From Hippophae tibetana (taxonomy: Eukaryota > Streptophyta > Magnoliopsida > Rosales > Elaeagnaceae), in NCBI GenBank assembly GCA_037013495.1, contig CM072806.1:5791001-5855000 (forward strand): a stretch of DNA of 64,000 bases, read 5' to 3'. Positions within the stretch are counted from its first letter, which is position 1, and each line of letters opens with the position of its first letter. Below are positions 47,423-58,119 of this stretch, piece by piece. The notes beneath the pieces were generated by a model. That model saw only the letters and a program-made list of their open reading frames with translations. It searched no databases and had not been told where the DNA came from. The position numbers and the translations under genes are program-made.

Positions 47423-50400
47423 ATGTTGTTTTGGGGTAATCTATGTTTCTCTCTCTGATATTTCTATCTGATCACAATTTCTATGTATGTTCTACTGCCC
47501 TGTCTTTTTGGTTCGATAATTGTTGACCATTTTGTTCGGAAATGACGGCTAATTTGTATTTTTGGACTGAAAGTCTCTTATAGTTCATAAACAATGGGAG
47601 CGAAGAAGGTCATCATTATAGCATTGTTAGTGTTATTTAGATTATTATTTCGTTTTTTATACTTTTTTTTTCTTCCTGTTTCTTATTTGGCTTTGTTTTA
47701 GTGTGCATTTTTCCCAATTTAAAAAGTTCATTCATGTCTCAGTTTTAGTGCTTCTTAAGAGGAAATTACTTTTGGAATTTAAGAATGTTGCCGATGTTCA
47801 GTTTCTTTCGGTTAGGTCTTGTTCCTCCTTCGAATCCCCCTCCACGGACTGTATATATATATATATATATATATAAATCTACAGAGTTTCCTATCATTGG
47901 TTAGAAAAAAAATTATAATGCTTGATTTCTCTTTGAGAATGTTCTGAAGTAAAAACACATTGTGTTGCCTTTTATATATACTTCGTGCATTTGATTTCAA
48001 GTCACTGTTACTCTTTACTTGCAAATTTAGACTTGGTTATTCGTGCTACTGCTACTTGAATGTATAGAAGCATACCTAACGAGTTGTGTTATGAAATTTA
48101 TTAGGCTGAAGTCTAAGTTAGTGACGTAGTAATTTGGAATTATAGTCCATGGACTTATTACATTTGAAATGTGATCTTCAGGTGTTGAAGTAAAAGGTGA
48201 ACAGCCTCTTGTGGTTGAACCTGATGGTGACATGATTTTGCATCTTTCGCAGGTGATTTATTGGCATCATCATATTTTTAGCTAATGTTTATGTTTTTTT
48301 TTGGGGAAACGTTTTAAAATGTACACATAAGTCCCTTTGTTTATGATAGTACTCCATTAGTCTCCCATTTCTTTAAAAGGTACAAATAAGTGCTATTTTA
48401 CTTCATCAGAAAACAAAAATGAATCTGTAGTAAACTAAGAGAAATAAAATAGTAATTTTCCTTGCTTATGAAAAAAATCCCTGCACCTATTACAACACCC
48501 ACTTTTGCACCTATACCACATATATAGTTCCATGTGGTAGAATTATCTGAAAAATAAATCACTTCACCATTTTTCAAGATAATTTTGCCATGTGTCACGA
48601 TATAAATGGTGTGGTTGTAAAAAGTATGTATGAATTTGTATGTTAGCATTTTTAATTTTATTAAATAACATCTATCTTTCAATAAACCTACACGTGACAA
48701 GCATGTTCAAGAATTGAACTTATATTACCTTTTCATAGAATAAGGGACCTAGGATGTACCATCTAAAAACAAAGGGACTAAAGTGTACTTTTTTTATAAA
48801 CTAAAGGAACCTAGGCATTACCCACCCCTTTTTTTGGGAAAGTTAAATGCTATATTGCAATTAATCTTTTGTAAGTGCAGGCATGCCTGAGTGAGATAAA
48901 AAAAGACAAAGGAGGTGTAGATGTATATTTGTATGCAAAGTTTGGTGATCGGAAGCATGTTCTTGGAATACTTTCTTCAGACAAATGTCCTCAAATTTCT
49001 CTTGATCTTGTATTTGAAAAGAAATTTGAGTTATCTCATAACTGGAAAAACGGGAGCGTTCACTTCATTGGATATCAAGCTCAGATTGCAAATGAATATC
49101 CTTTTTGATAATTCCTCTATGTTAATATCTGTCTTGCTTTATGAAAATGTATACATTTTGATGTTTTTTGTGCTTTTAATATTTGTTTGTCTCCTTGACC
49201 ACATCATGTGTTGTTATTACGTCTGATGAATCAGGTGAGTTTCTTCCTTAGTATTTTAGTTATACCTTAATTTAAGTTGATGTGTTAATCTATTGATTTT
49301 ATTTTCAGATGATGGAGCTGATTCTGAAGATATCATGCCACTTAACCCCGTTGGTCCTGGTATTGATCATGTTGACTACTTTTGGGATGTTTTCAGCTTA
49401 CTTGTAGAGTCCTCTCATGTTGATACGACTTTATTACTTATTTATTGTTGCAGTCAAACCTAATGTTCCAGAAAAAAGAGAGGTGAAGATAGAAGAACCA
49501 AGTAAATTCTTAAAATCTGATGATGAGCAGGTATTCTTATGAGATTAAAATACATAGGGGATAGAGCTAAAATTTGCTATAGATGAATGGTTAATGTTTC
49601 AAGCGTGCAGTTTTAGCACCCTATTTTTTTTTTTAAAATGAAGATGGAAGCAAGGACTGGCATCATCATTTGTAAATGTTCCCACTTCGTTGCTAGTTAG
49701 TTGAAATTCAATTGTGGTGGATCTATTCACGTCGTTTTGGTTATTATTTATTGTCTTTGTATATGTATTTTATTCTGTAATTGTCAAAGATGAACGAGGG
49801 GAGTGTTGGAATATAAATAATTACTATGTAGTTTCCTTATTAGTTTAAGAGTCATACTAAGAGTCATACTAAGAGTCATACAATTCTATTATTATTTAAG
49901 GGAGTCATGCTAGGCATATAATTTTGCACTCTTATTAATCATGATGCAGGACGTTAAATAACTTTAGAAATGAAAATAGAGATTCATTTATCAAAAACAA
50001 ATGTGGGTGCAAATTTGTGTGATACTAACATTAATCTTATTTAAAGAGAATAAGGATGCCTTTCTTTAATTTTATCATTCTCCCACTTATCTATTTCAAT
50101 TTCTAAGTTAACCTTTTATTATTTAAGCCTAATAAATGTGTGGTCTTACAGAAATGTTTTTGGTATGTTTTAAAAGAGTCAGATTTATTCAGTCATTGGT
50201 AGTTCTATTGGATGTTTTCTCTTTAGGCTAAAGTTCAAGGTGAAGAAGAAAGTAGTGAAGAGGACACAGAAGACGAAGACGATAGCGAAGATGATGAAAC
50301 TGATGACAGTGAGGATGAAGATGAAGATGAGGAGATTCCCAACAAGGTGAAAGTGCTGACACATTTTCTTTATCTGTTCTTTTATGGCTGTGAAAGTCTT

Positions 50401-51405
50401 ATTATTTCCTTTGTATTTAGTTGCATATTTGGTCAACACTGCTAATCATATTTACTGGTTTATTAATTGCTAAAGGCTGATACTGGCAAGAAGAGACCTG
50501 CAGAATCAGCATCTAAAACTCCAGCTCCTGGTAAGAAGGCTAAACTGCTAACTCCTCCTCAAACTACTGTTACAAAGACAGGTAAGTTAATGTATTTCTT
50601 TCTTCTTCTTCCTCTTCCTTTTTTTGTGGTGGGGTTCTTGGCATTCATAGAGTTCCTAGGGAAAATAAAATATTGTAATTATATTTGTGTCCATTCGGAA
50701 ATGCTTCTCCTTTGGGGGTTGAGAGTGGTTTTAAATGAGCCAAAACACTTCTACAGTAGTTTAGCAATTTTCAAGATAATGCTTTTAAAATTTTGAGAAT
50801 CTTTTAGTCATTTTAGGAGAATTAAAGAATACTTAGTTTTGGATGCATGCTTAATTCTTAAAATAATTGTTAACGTGCTACTAGTAAAATTACTTCTATC
50901 AATTTCAAGCGAAACACCTAAATGTTTACCCTAAAATCACTTCTAATCAATCCTCATCATTTTGAGCCACTTCTCTTCAAATCCCTTTTATAGGGGCATC
51001 TCCAAATGCTCTCTTACTTGGATAAAAACTCTTGCTAATTATTCATATTAAGAGTTGCCAACTGTCAAAGCAGGCAGCAAGAAAGCAGGTGATCACACTG
51101 CAACTCCCCACCCTGCAAAGCAGGCTGGGAAAAAAACAGCTAATAGTGATCAAGCAAAGCGACAGACTCCAAAATCAGCAGGAGCTTTTTCATGCAAGTC
51201 ATGCAACCGGTAATTCTATCTTTATTCTTCTATTTCTTGAGGTCCCTCTCTCTCCCCCTCTGCATTGCTATAGTTCTGTTCTCTCTTGGAATTGACATTT
51301 CATTTGATACAAGTAATTCTATCTTTACTGCTTTTGTATAGGTCATTTAACTCAGAAAATGCACTGCAATCTCATAACAAGGATAAACACGGTGCTGCGA
51401 AGTAA
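47423..51405 (+). CDS. HDT: HD2-type (plant-specific) histone deacetylase, ten exons
   Basis: HD2 proteins are nucleolar, plant-specific chromatin regulators. Exons: 47423-47435, 48182-48252, 48881-49095, 49221-49234, 49309-49359, 49454-49530, 50227-50346, 50476-50581, 51074-51209 and 51342-51405. They total 867 nt, about 288 aa. The N-terminus MLFWGVEVK matches the family signature except that residue 2, usually Glu, is Leu. His25 (ILHLSQ) and Asp70 (ISLDLVF) correspond to the conserved catalytic-type residues. An acidic Glu/Asp tract lies at about 148-187 (exon 7), a Lys-rich nuclear region at 190-260, and a C2H2 zinc finger at the end (Cys263, Cys266, His279, His284). Exon 9 could also start at 51053, adding seven residues in frame. 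Intron 3 appears to be of the AT-AC class. Which HDT paralogue this is cannot be told. Confidence 0.93.
47850..47876. repeat. (TA)n microsatellite in HD2 intron 1
   Basis: An uninterrupted run of about 13 TA dinucleotides within the 746-bp first intron. Length polymorphism is likely. Confidence 0.85.
48300..48835. mobile_element. MITE-like inverted-repeat element in HD2 intron 2
   Basis: The left end reads AATGTACACATAAGTCCCTT near 48318. The complement of the right end (48765-48800) gives AGTACACTTTAGTCCCTTTG. Outside and inside these, T-rich and GGACC words also pair. The body has no coding capacity beyond a chance minus-strand frame at 48398-48700. It is probably a non-autonomous DNA transposon, with ends not exact. 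Confidence 0.5.
49096..49220 (+). other. Putative U12-type AT-AC intron in the HD2 gene
   Basis: The intron begins ATATCCTTT, the exact U12 donor consensus, and ends ATTAC. A branch-point-like TCCTTGAC lies at 49192-49199, with its A about 22 nt before the end. No GT donor in the vicinity would keep the frame, because the exon otherwise runs into TGA. Using AT-AC borders joins exon 3 (ending GA) to the 14-nt exon GTCTGATGAATCAG and then to exon 5 in perfect frame. Confidence 0.8.
49796..49960 (+). repeat. Possible copia 3' LTR fragment in HD2 intron 6
   Basis: The purine tract GAGGGGAG followed by TGTTGGAATATAAAT at about 49796-49818 resembles the junction of a copia polypurine tract and LTR. 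A 16-bp word with AGAGTCATACTA repeats about three times near 49846-49880. No second LTR or coding part is seen, so this is only a candidate remnant. Confidence 0.35.
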
Positions 51406-54400
51406 AGCGCCTAAGCAATCTTAGTCTTTAACAGATCTTTCTGGGAACGAAGGGGAATGTTTGGTTTGTGCATATATGTCTGCGACTGCACTTCTGTTTA
51501 TAGGACGTTACTTGTGTCAGTAAATGTGAACCACTAGTAGTCTTTTAGCGCACTAGAAACATGTGCTTGCACGTGAGAATGTGTTGTTATTTGGATTTCA
51601 TTTTGAAATAGTTTACTAGTAATTTCCCTCGGTTCCTACTTAAATTTTTAATAATCAATGCTATATGGATCAACTTGTTGCATGCACAAAGTGAGATATC
51701 ACTATTTGGTTGGTTTGTAAGTATAGAGGGCTGATTTGATGAAAACCCAATGTAAGTTGGGCAACTCTATTTGCCAGAGCATTTGAACACAGTCTTACAC
51801 TATAGATAGGGTAAAATGTTTATTTTTTCTTTTTAAATAAAAATATGAGGCTGATATGGGTTAGGCTAAGTCTTGAAATAGAATGCATTGTATATTGAAT
51901 TATTTTGAAATAGATCCTATTCGAACTTATATATATATTGATCCAAGATTGTTAGTTTGATAATGTATAAATGCAAGTACAATACATGATAATGTATATA
52001 TTAATTATGTAAGGTTGTACGCGAGTTACATACATGATATATATTAGTAATATATACATTACTCATCAAATTTTTAGAAAACCCATTTATTTAGGGTCCA
52101 AATTGTACACAATTATCTTTAATTTTCATGCTTTATAATTTGTTAATAATCAATTTCAACGTCAACTGTTCCGAATACTAATTGGATTGTACAGGTGTTG
52201 TCGTACTTTTTTCTTTCAAAAATAGTTAAATTGATTAAATTTAAAATTAAGTCGAATATATGTTTTTATTATAAATTAATTGATCTTTAATACATGTTTT
52301 AAAATTTAAAAAATTGATCTAGTTGATACATTTTAAGGTTTTTATTTTATAAAATTAATAAAAATTGAACCAATTGAATTCTATTATACATATATTTTAA
52401 TTAATATTTTATCATTTTTTTTATAAATTCTAACTTTTAAATATAATTATTATGTATAAAGTAAATATTTATTTTCTTGTCAAGATAAACATGTTTTAAC
52501 TTTTTCTTTCTTAATAATTATGTATAAGATTTATCTTATTTGTTTTTGAGTTTCAATAATTTTGATGATTTTTATTATCGTGTTTAAATCCATATTGATT
52601 TAGGATATGTAGCATATTTTAAAGTAATTAATTTTTAATAAAATTAAATATTTTTAAATAATAATATATATAGAGGGTATAGCATGTTATTTTTTTTAAT
52701 TTTTTTTAAATTTTAAGTTATGATTTTGTAAAGATTTTTTTTTTTTTGATAAAAACATTGGGTCGAAAATCGTTAAGTCCATAGTTGATAAATTTAAAGG
52801 TTAGGTTTAGGGAGAGTCAGATAAAATTTTATTTTTTTAAAAGTATTAAAATAAAATAAAATTATAAAATAAATTAATAACTAACCAAAATCACTGCAGC
52901 CGCTCCAAGGATTTGATTATAAATGTTTACAATTAATTAAATATATACTTTTCATTTAAATTATACTAAATCATATACGATTTTAAGGATATATATATTT
53001 AGTTGAGTAATTGAAATTATAATTATTCATATAAATTTGATAGTTTTTTTTTAAATAAACGTAATGGATGATATGGGGTGGTGATAGTTATTATAATTAT
53101 ATATCTTAAATAATTAAAAAATAAAAATTAATTTTAATATTTTAAAAACTAAAAAATAAAAATATTTAAAATAAATATTTTTAAATTTATTTATTTATAT
53201 AAAATGTATTAATAAAAAATAAAATTATTTATTTTTTATTTTTTATTTTTTTAGTTAAATATAATAAAATAATACTTATGATATATCCATATTTATATTT
53301 TTCAATAAATGTATATTTAAAGAAGTAATTTTTAATTAAAAAATTACTCATTTTTTAACAAATTATTTTAATTGAACTTGTATAAAATTTCAACATCTAA
53401 TATATTAATTTATTAAACTATCAAAAAATATAAAAATATATGTAAAGGGAGACTTATATGACATTTTTTTTTACAAACATAAAAAACTTAAAAACAAATT
53501 TGGCCTAAACAAAAAAAAAAAACCATTTGGGCACTCCATATTATAAATTTATAACGCTACTAAAAATGACCACGAAATTTCATAATTATTTCGCTAGCGT
53601 TAGAGAGATGCTCAGAAATGGTTTTACTATGTGTAAATATTAGAGTATTTAAAGAGAACAATAAAGATTATGAATGCTTCAACATTAGACAAGACTACTT
53701 AAGGATCAAAAAGTAAGAAAATGCATGAGTGTATTCTCCTACAGTTTTTCTACTAACCATGCGCTATTTTTGGAGGATAATAGAAGGATAACAAGCCATG
53801 AAAATGAAAACAAAAACTAAAGACTCATACTTCATATCATATCTAAGAATATCACCACAAAACTTCTAATGAAGCAGTTACACGAGTGAAAAAGTCATCT
53901 CAGGAAAAATATCTTCAAGATAGAACAAATACAATACATGGTTTACTTCATAGATCTCCATATATACTCAAATCTATTCTAAAGAAAGATCCTTGAAATA
54001 TCAAGTCATGATCAGTGTCATGAGCATTGTAGATGATAGATAGCCACCTTATAAATCAATGTATCTTCTCAACTATAAGCACCTGGGTCTTCTATACCTG
54101 CACGTGCGTTATAGAGGGTAAAGATGACAACATATTCGATAAATTAAGAAAGTCCAAGGAACATATATATTCTCTCCTTACTAGTAACTAATTGTTCTTT
54201 AGAGTTGACTCTGTATTTTCCATCATTCTCAGAGTTGGAAAGAGAGTAATTTTCTGGGACTGTCAAACTAAGTGCTTCATTTTGACAATGTTAGCCAGCA
54301 TAAAAGAGAAATATCATTTAATATGCGATAGATATGATGCATATCGAAATTTTCTCAGTGATGCATCTGCAGTTAAAGCAAATAAATGATTCTAGATTTC

Positions 54401-54800
54401 AACCTTCTATGAATATTATGAAGCAAGCATAGGTAGGGTACAAACTATAGAATCTGTGGGCATATGGAATGTTTGGGTTTTCGGATCATGAGTGTCAATA
54501 CCAAGAAATCCATTCAATTCTTATTCCAGCATGCATGCCTCAACAAAGACATGATTTTTCCCTTCCCTTCTTCTAATAAGGAAAAACAGAAACTAAGAAA
54601 AGCATAACTAACTATAGAAGACTTCACAACAAACTCAATCCTCACTCCCCAGGCATTTTCCAAATGGTCAATGAGCTTCAATTATTATAATGACAGACGA
54701 ACTTGGAACAAAGTGACTCCTTTACCAGGGAAGTAAGAAAAATTTAAGATGAACAAGGAAAAGGGACAAACCAGAAACCACATCCAAAGTACCAAGTGTT
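51406..54800. other. Intergenic region: HD2 3' end, AT-rich DNA, U2AF35 3' end
   Basis: The first 200-300 bp are probably the HD2 3' untranslated region, and the last 100-200 bp that of U2AF35 (opposite strand, convergent). In between, very AT-rich sequence holds an old repeat at about 53090-53515 (separate entry) and no recognisable gene. Confidence 0.45.
53090..53515. repeat. AT-rich dispersed repeat, copy 1
   Basis: The block TTTTTAATTAAAAAATTACT followed by ATTTTTTAAC, near 53320-53360, recurs near 63760-63800 with the same neighbours (a TTTTCAATA word before it, AATTGAACTT-like text after). Its right end, read in complement, also resembles the left part of the other copy (GTTTTTAAGTTT words), suggesting inverted termini of a MITE-like family. 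Confidence 0.45.
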
Positions 54801-56222
54801 CTAAGCATCATAAGAGTGTGGATTGTTTTTCCCAAAACCATTTCGGTTGTTATCATGATTAACGTTAGCATTTGCATCAGTAGATTCTGTCTGTTCCTTT
54901 TCTTTATTCCACTGCTCAATTCTAGCTCTTCTTTCAACACTATTTTCTCTAACAGGAGGACTCCTGTTCCTCCTTCCCACAGGGCTTCTGCTTCTACCCC
55001 CTTGACGTCCAGGACTGCGGCTTCTAGGCCTCCTGTTTCTATCAGGGAAGTGATCTCTGTCATCATCTCTCCGGTGAGAACCACGACCACCATGTGGACG
55101 TTCTACATAACCACGAGACTTATGAGGACTGCGGCTTCTGCTTCGGCTGCGACTATGCCTCCGCCTGCTTCTTCCAAAGAGCTGTCTCCTCAACTCCCTA
55201 ATGACAAAAACAAGAAAATCAACCAATTTGCAAAAGAAATAATATATCATAGCAAGATCCTTGCAGTGAATAACTACACTCACCGACTAATTTTCTTCAA
55301 ATGCATGAAGTTGCAGTATCCACCTCGATTGCATACATTCTCCTCATACTGCCTACATGTAGCTTCACGAAAATCAGTCACCGGGGAGAAGTCAACAATG
55401 ATGGGGCGTCCTAGTAAATATCAACAAAGTTTTGAAAGGTTAATGACTTCACTCTACCACTATTATTTACTAGATTAAAAAAAACAAGCCTCAATGTTAA
55501 CAACTACTGTTGCAATTTCAAACTGAACTAACCAAGCCAACCATATAATTTCATGCAAACTCGGTACAATTCAAATCAAACTATTAAAATAATAATAGCG
55601 TAGGCCTAAAGATTCGTAATTTACAAACCTGCATAGAACCTTCCAGTTAGATTTTGAAGTGCAGCAGCTGCATGCTCCTCCTCTCTGAACTGAACATACA
55701 CATTTCCCACCTGCTCACAAACAATGCACGACAAACTATTCAATTCCCAAGAGAAAAAAGAAACCCTCTACGGAAAACACAAACTAGATAAACATACCAT
55801 ATGGTCAGCCAAATTATCGCAGATATTCAAGCTCTCAATCTGGCCGTACTTGCTCAGCTCCTCAAATAAATCCTCATAAAAATCCTACACTCGTTTAAAT
55901 AAAAATAATTATTATAAATTGAAAACTCAAGAACCACTCGAAAGCTTCAGTTAGGTAAAAAATAAAAATAAATTGTTCGAACATCGAAGTTATCTTGGAT
56001 CTTCCTGGGGTCGAGAGCTTGACCCTGAGGGTCGAGGCCTGGTGTAGTGAGCATGTCAGGCCTCTGGTACATGTTAGAAAGCAAGAGGGTTGGGCTGATG
56101 CTGGGCTTGGTATGAAGCCTAGAGCAACGGTCCCCATGCCTACAAGCTCCGATCTTAAAGTAGAAAGGGCAATTCACTCTGTCTTTCTCCGTTCCGAATA
56201 TAGACGCTAAGTGTTCCGCCAT
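54801..56222 (-). CDS. U2AF35: U2AF35, small subunit of the U2 snRNP auxiliary factor (five exons)
   Basis: U2AF35 recognises the AG of the 3' splice site and, with U2AF65, recruits U2 snRNP in the nucleus. Exons on the minus strand: 56222-55983, 55884-55798, 55710-55629, 55410-55284 and 55197-54801. They total 933 nt, 310 aa. The first zinc finger runs from Cys18 to His37 ([20 protein letters not shown]). The UHM-type RRM follows ([27 protein letters not shown]). The second zinc finger is in exon 4 ([19 protein letters not shown]). The C-terminal third is an RS domain ([15 protein letters not shown]) ending in an Asn-rich tail. All junctions keep frame with GT-AG sites. The start Met ([20 protein letters not shown]) matches the family start exactly. 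There are no disrupted residues. Confidence 0.95.
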
Positions 56223-56384
56223 TGTTGATCACTCCACTTCGTCAAATATTGAATTGTGGTCTATTTTACTCGTATTTCTCTGTTTTCCAAATTGAGTTTT
56301 GATCTAGGTTTTTTTTTTTTTGGGCTATTAATCTAGGGTTTTATTTCAATGAGTGCAGTTTTGTTATGAATAAATTCGCTTGTT

Positions 56385-56392
56385 TATTTATA
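56385..56392 (-). promoter_or_regulatory. Candidate TATA box of U2AF35
   Basis: TATAAATA on the minus strand, 163 bp upstream of the U2AF35 start codon. It ends only 25 bp from the 5' end of the divergently oriented tRNA gene. Confidence 0.5.
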
Positions 56393-56416
56393 AAAAGTTG
56401 AATAAATGAAGCATCT

Positions 56417-56499
56417 GCTGGTTTGCCCGAGAGGTTAAGGGGGTAGACTTAAGATCTACTGCACATAAGTGCGCGTGGGTTCGAACCCCACAGCCAGCA
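56417..56499 (+). tRNA. tRNA-Leu (anticodon UAA)
   Basis: An 83-nt gene with a seven-bp acceptor stem (GCTGGTT against AGCCAGC, one G-T pair). The D-arm/A box TTGCCCGAGAGG is present. The anticodon stem is GTAGA/TCTAC with loop CTTAAGA, giving anticodon TAA at 56450-56452. A long variable arm, as expected for leucine, precedes the T-arm with B box GGTTCGAACCC at 56478-56488. A T-rich terminator (TTATTTTAT) follows. No intron is present. It lies between U2AF35 and the enolase spacer. Confidence 0.95.
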
Positions 56500-58079
56500 C
56501 TTATTTTATATCTAATATAATATTATAATAATAAGACACAATTTTCTCTTCGAAGATAATTAATTTTTAAAATAATTTAAAAAATAAATTATAACTTGAT
56601 CTCTTAGATTTTCACACAAAGTTATTTCAAATATACTATAATAGCTGTTTAATTGCAATATTTTTTTATTTTCAAATCATATTTGACCTTGAAAAAATAT
56701 ATTTTAATATTATATGTTAAATATAAAATTATACATTATTTAATTATCTTTTCACATCAACTTAAATTATTCCATTCTAACATATATATATATATAATTA
56801 AAAGTTGTGTTTCAAATTCATCATGTTAATAAATTTCATAAAGAAATATTATTAAACTTAATTTTTGATTTTTTTGATATTTTTAGGCCGATTTTATTAA
56901 TCATTCAATCATAAAATCATCTTAATTAATATAAATCAACACTTATTTAAATAATATAGATAATTCTTAAGTTTAATTTTTTTTATTACATGTGACAATT
57001 AATTTGCATATTTTAAATTTACATTTTATGTTATTAAACAAGTCTTGTGGTGAAAGGCTGAAAGCTTACTTTTTATTTGTCTTTGCTAAGCTTGTTAAGT
57101 TATTTGCTACTGATTTCTATCTCCTGTACGTCATCCAAATTGTCTTAACTTCACTCTTATCCATAGTCGCATACTATATACCAGGCCACCTACATTGCTT
57201 TTCTATACATATTAGAAGTCATAACAATAAAATAAAAAAAATACGTTTTCGAGTTTTAAATTTAAGTTTTTTAATTGCATAAAATTAAATTATTGTTATA
57301 TAAGTTCGTGAACCAATTACTAAATTTTCAAACCCTACCTTTTTTTATATTTTTAAGGATAAATAATAATTTAACTAATATATGAAATTTATGAAATTAA
57401 AATAAACTGAGGTGCATTTTGTCCTATATCAAATGTGTGTAACATTTAAAAGGTTGTCAAGGCAAGAAAAGGAAATATGTTATTGCTTTGGAAATGCTTT
57501 ATCCTTCTGGTCTACTTTTGTTAGGAGTTGTTGCTTAAGATTTGTTTTTTCTCCTTATAATGTTATTGAAAATTATACTCGTTTTGGTTATTCTTGGAAC
57601 TGGACTTGCTTTTGCTTTCATCGTTGGAAGAATGATTTGGACTCACTTGTGCGATGAATTAGAGGGCTTGAGAAGTGGGATGTAAATGTCATTAATATAT
57701 CTATTGAGTTATTATTTGTTATTTTTAAAATATATTATTTATCAATTAAATTATTTTTTATTAGATATTTTTTAAAAGATTATATTAATTTCAAATTTTA
57801 TTAATCTAGAATATAAAGATATACCTCTTGCTATTCGAAATGCCCTAATAGCTAGATGGAATGGAGTGTCTCTAGTTTACGAGAGATTGGTTCTTAATGG
57901 TTATTGTTTGTTTACAGTTGCACTTTATTTGCACCTAGATTTATCAATTTTTAAGGAATCATGACAGCTTTGGGAATAGATTGCTTTAGGTTTAAGATGA
58001 CTAGGAAAGAAAATTAAAATTTGTTCTTTTTTTTACTCGCTGGTAAATTAAAGATTTATTTTATATTTTTAAGTTAATC

Positions 58080-58119
<40 letters not shown>

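Noticed and set aside
49093..49108. HD2 exon 3 ending at the TGA after EYPF (truncated protein)
   Set aside because: The acidic, Lys-rich and zinc-finger exons downstream are all intact and in frame if the AT-AC intron is used.
54816..55478. Plus-strand 220-codon open frame
   Set aside because: It is the shadow of the U2AF35 RS domain and zinc-finger exons on the other strand. The low-complexity Arg/Ser codons keep the antisense frame open.
57412..57657. 81-codon plus-strand frame
   Set aside because: A Cys/Phe-rich chance frame in AT-rich spacer without homology that I recognise.
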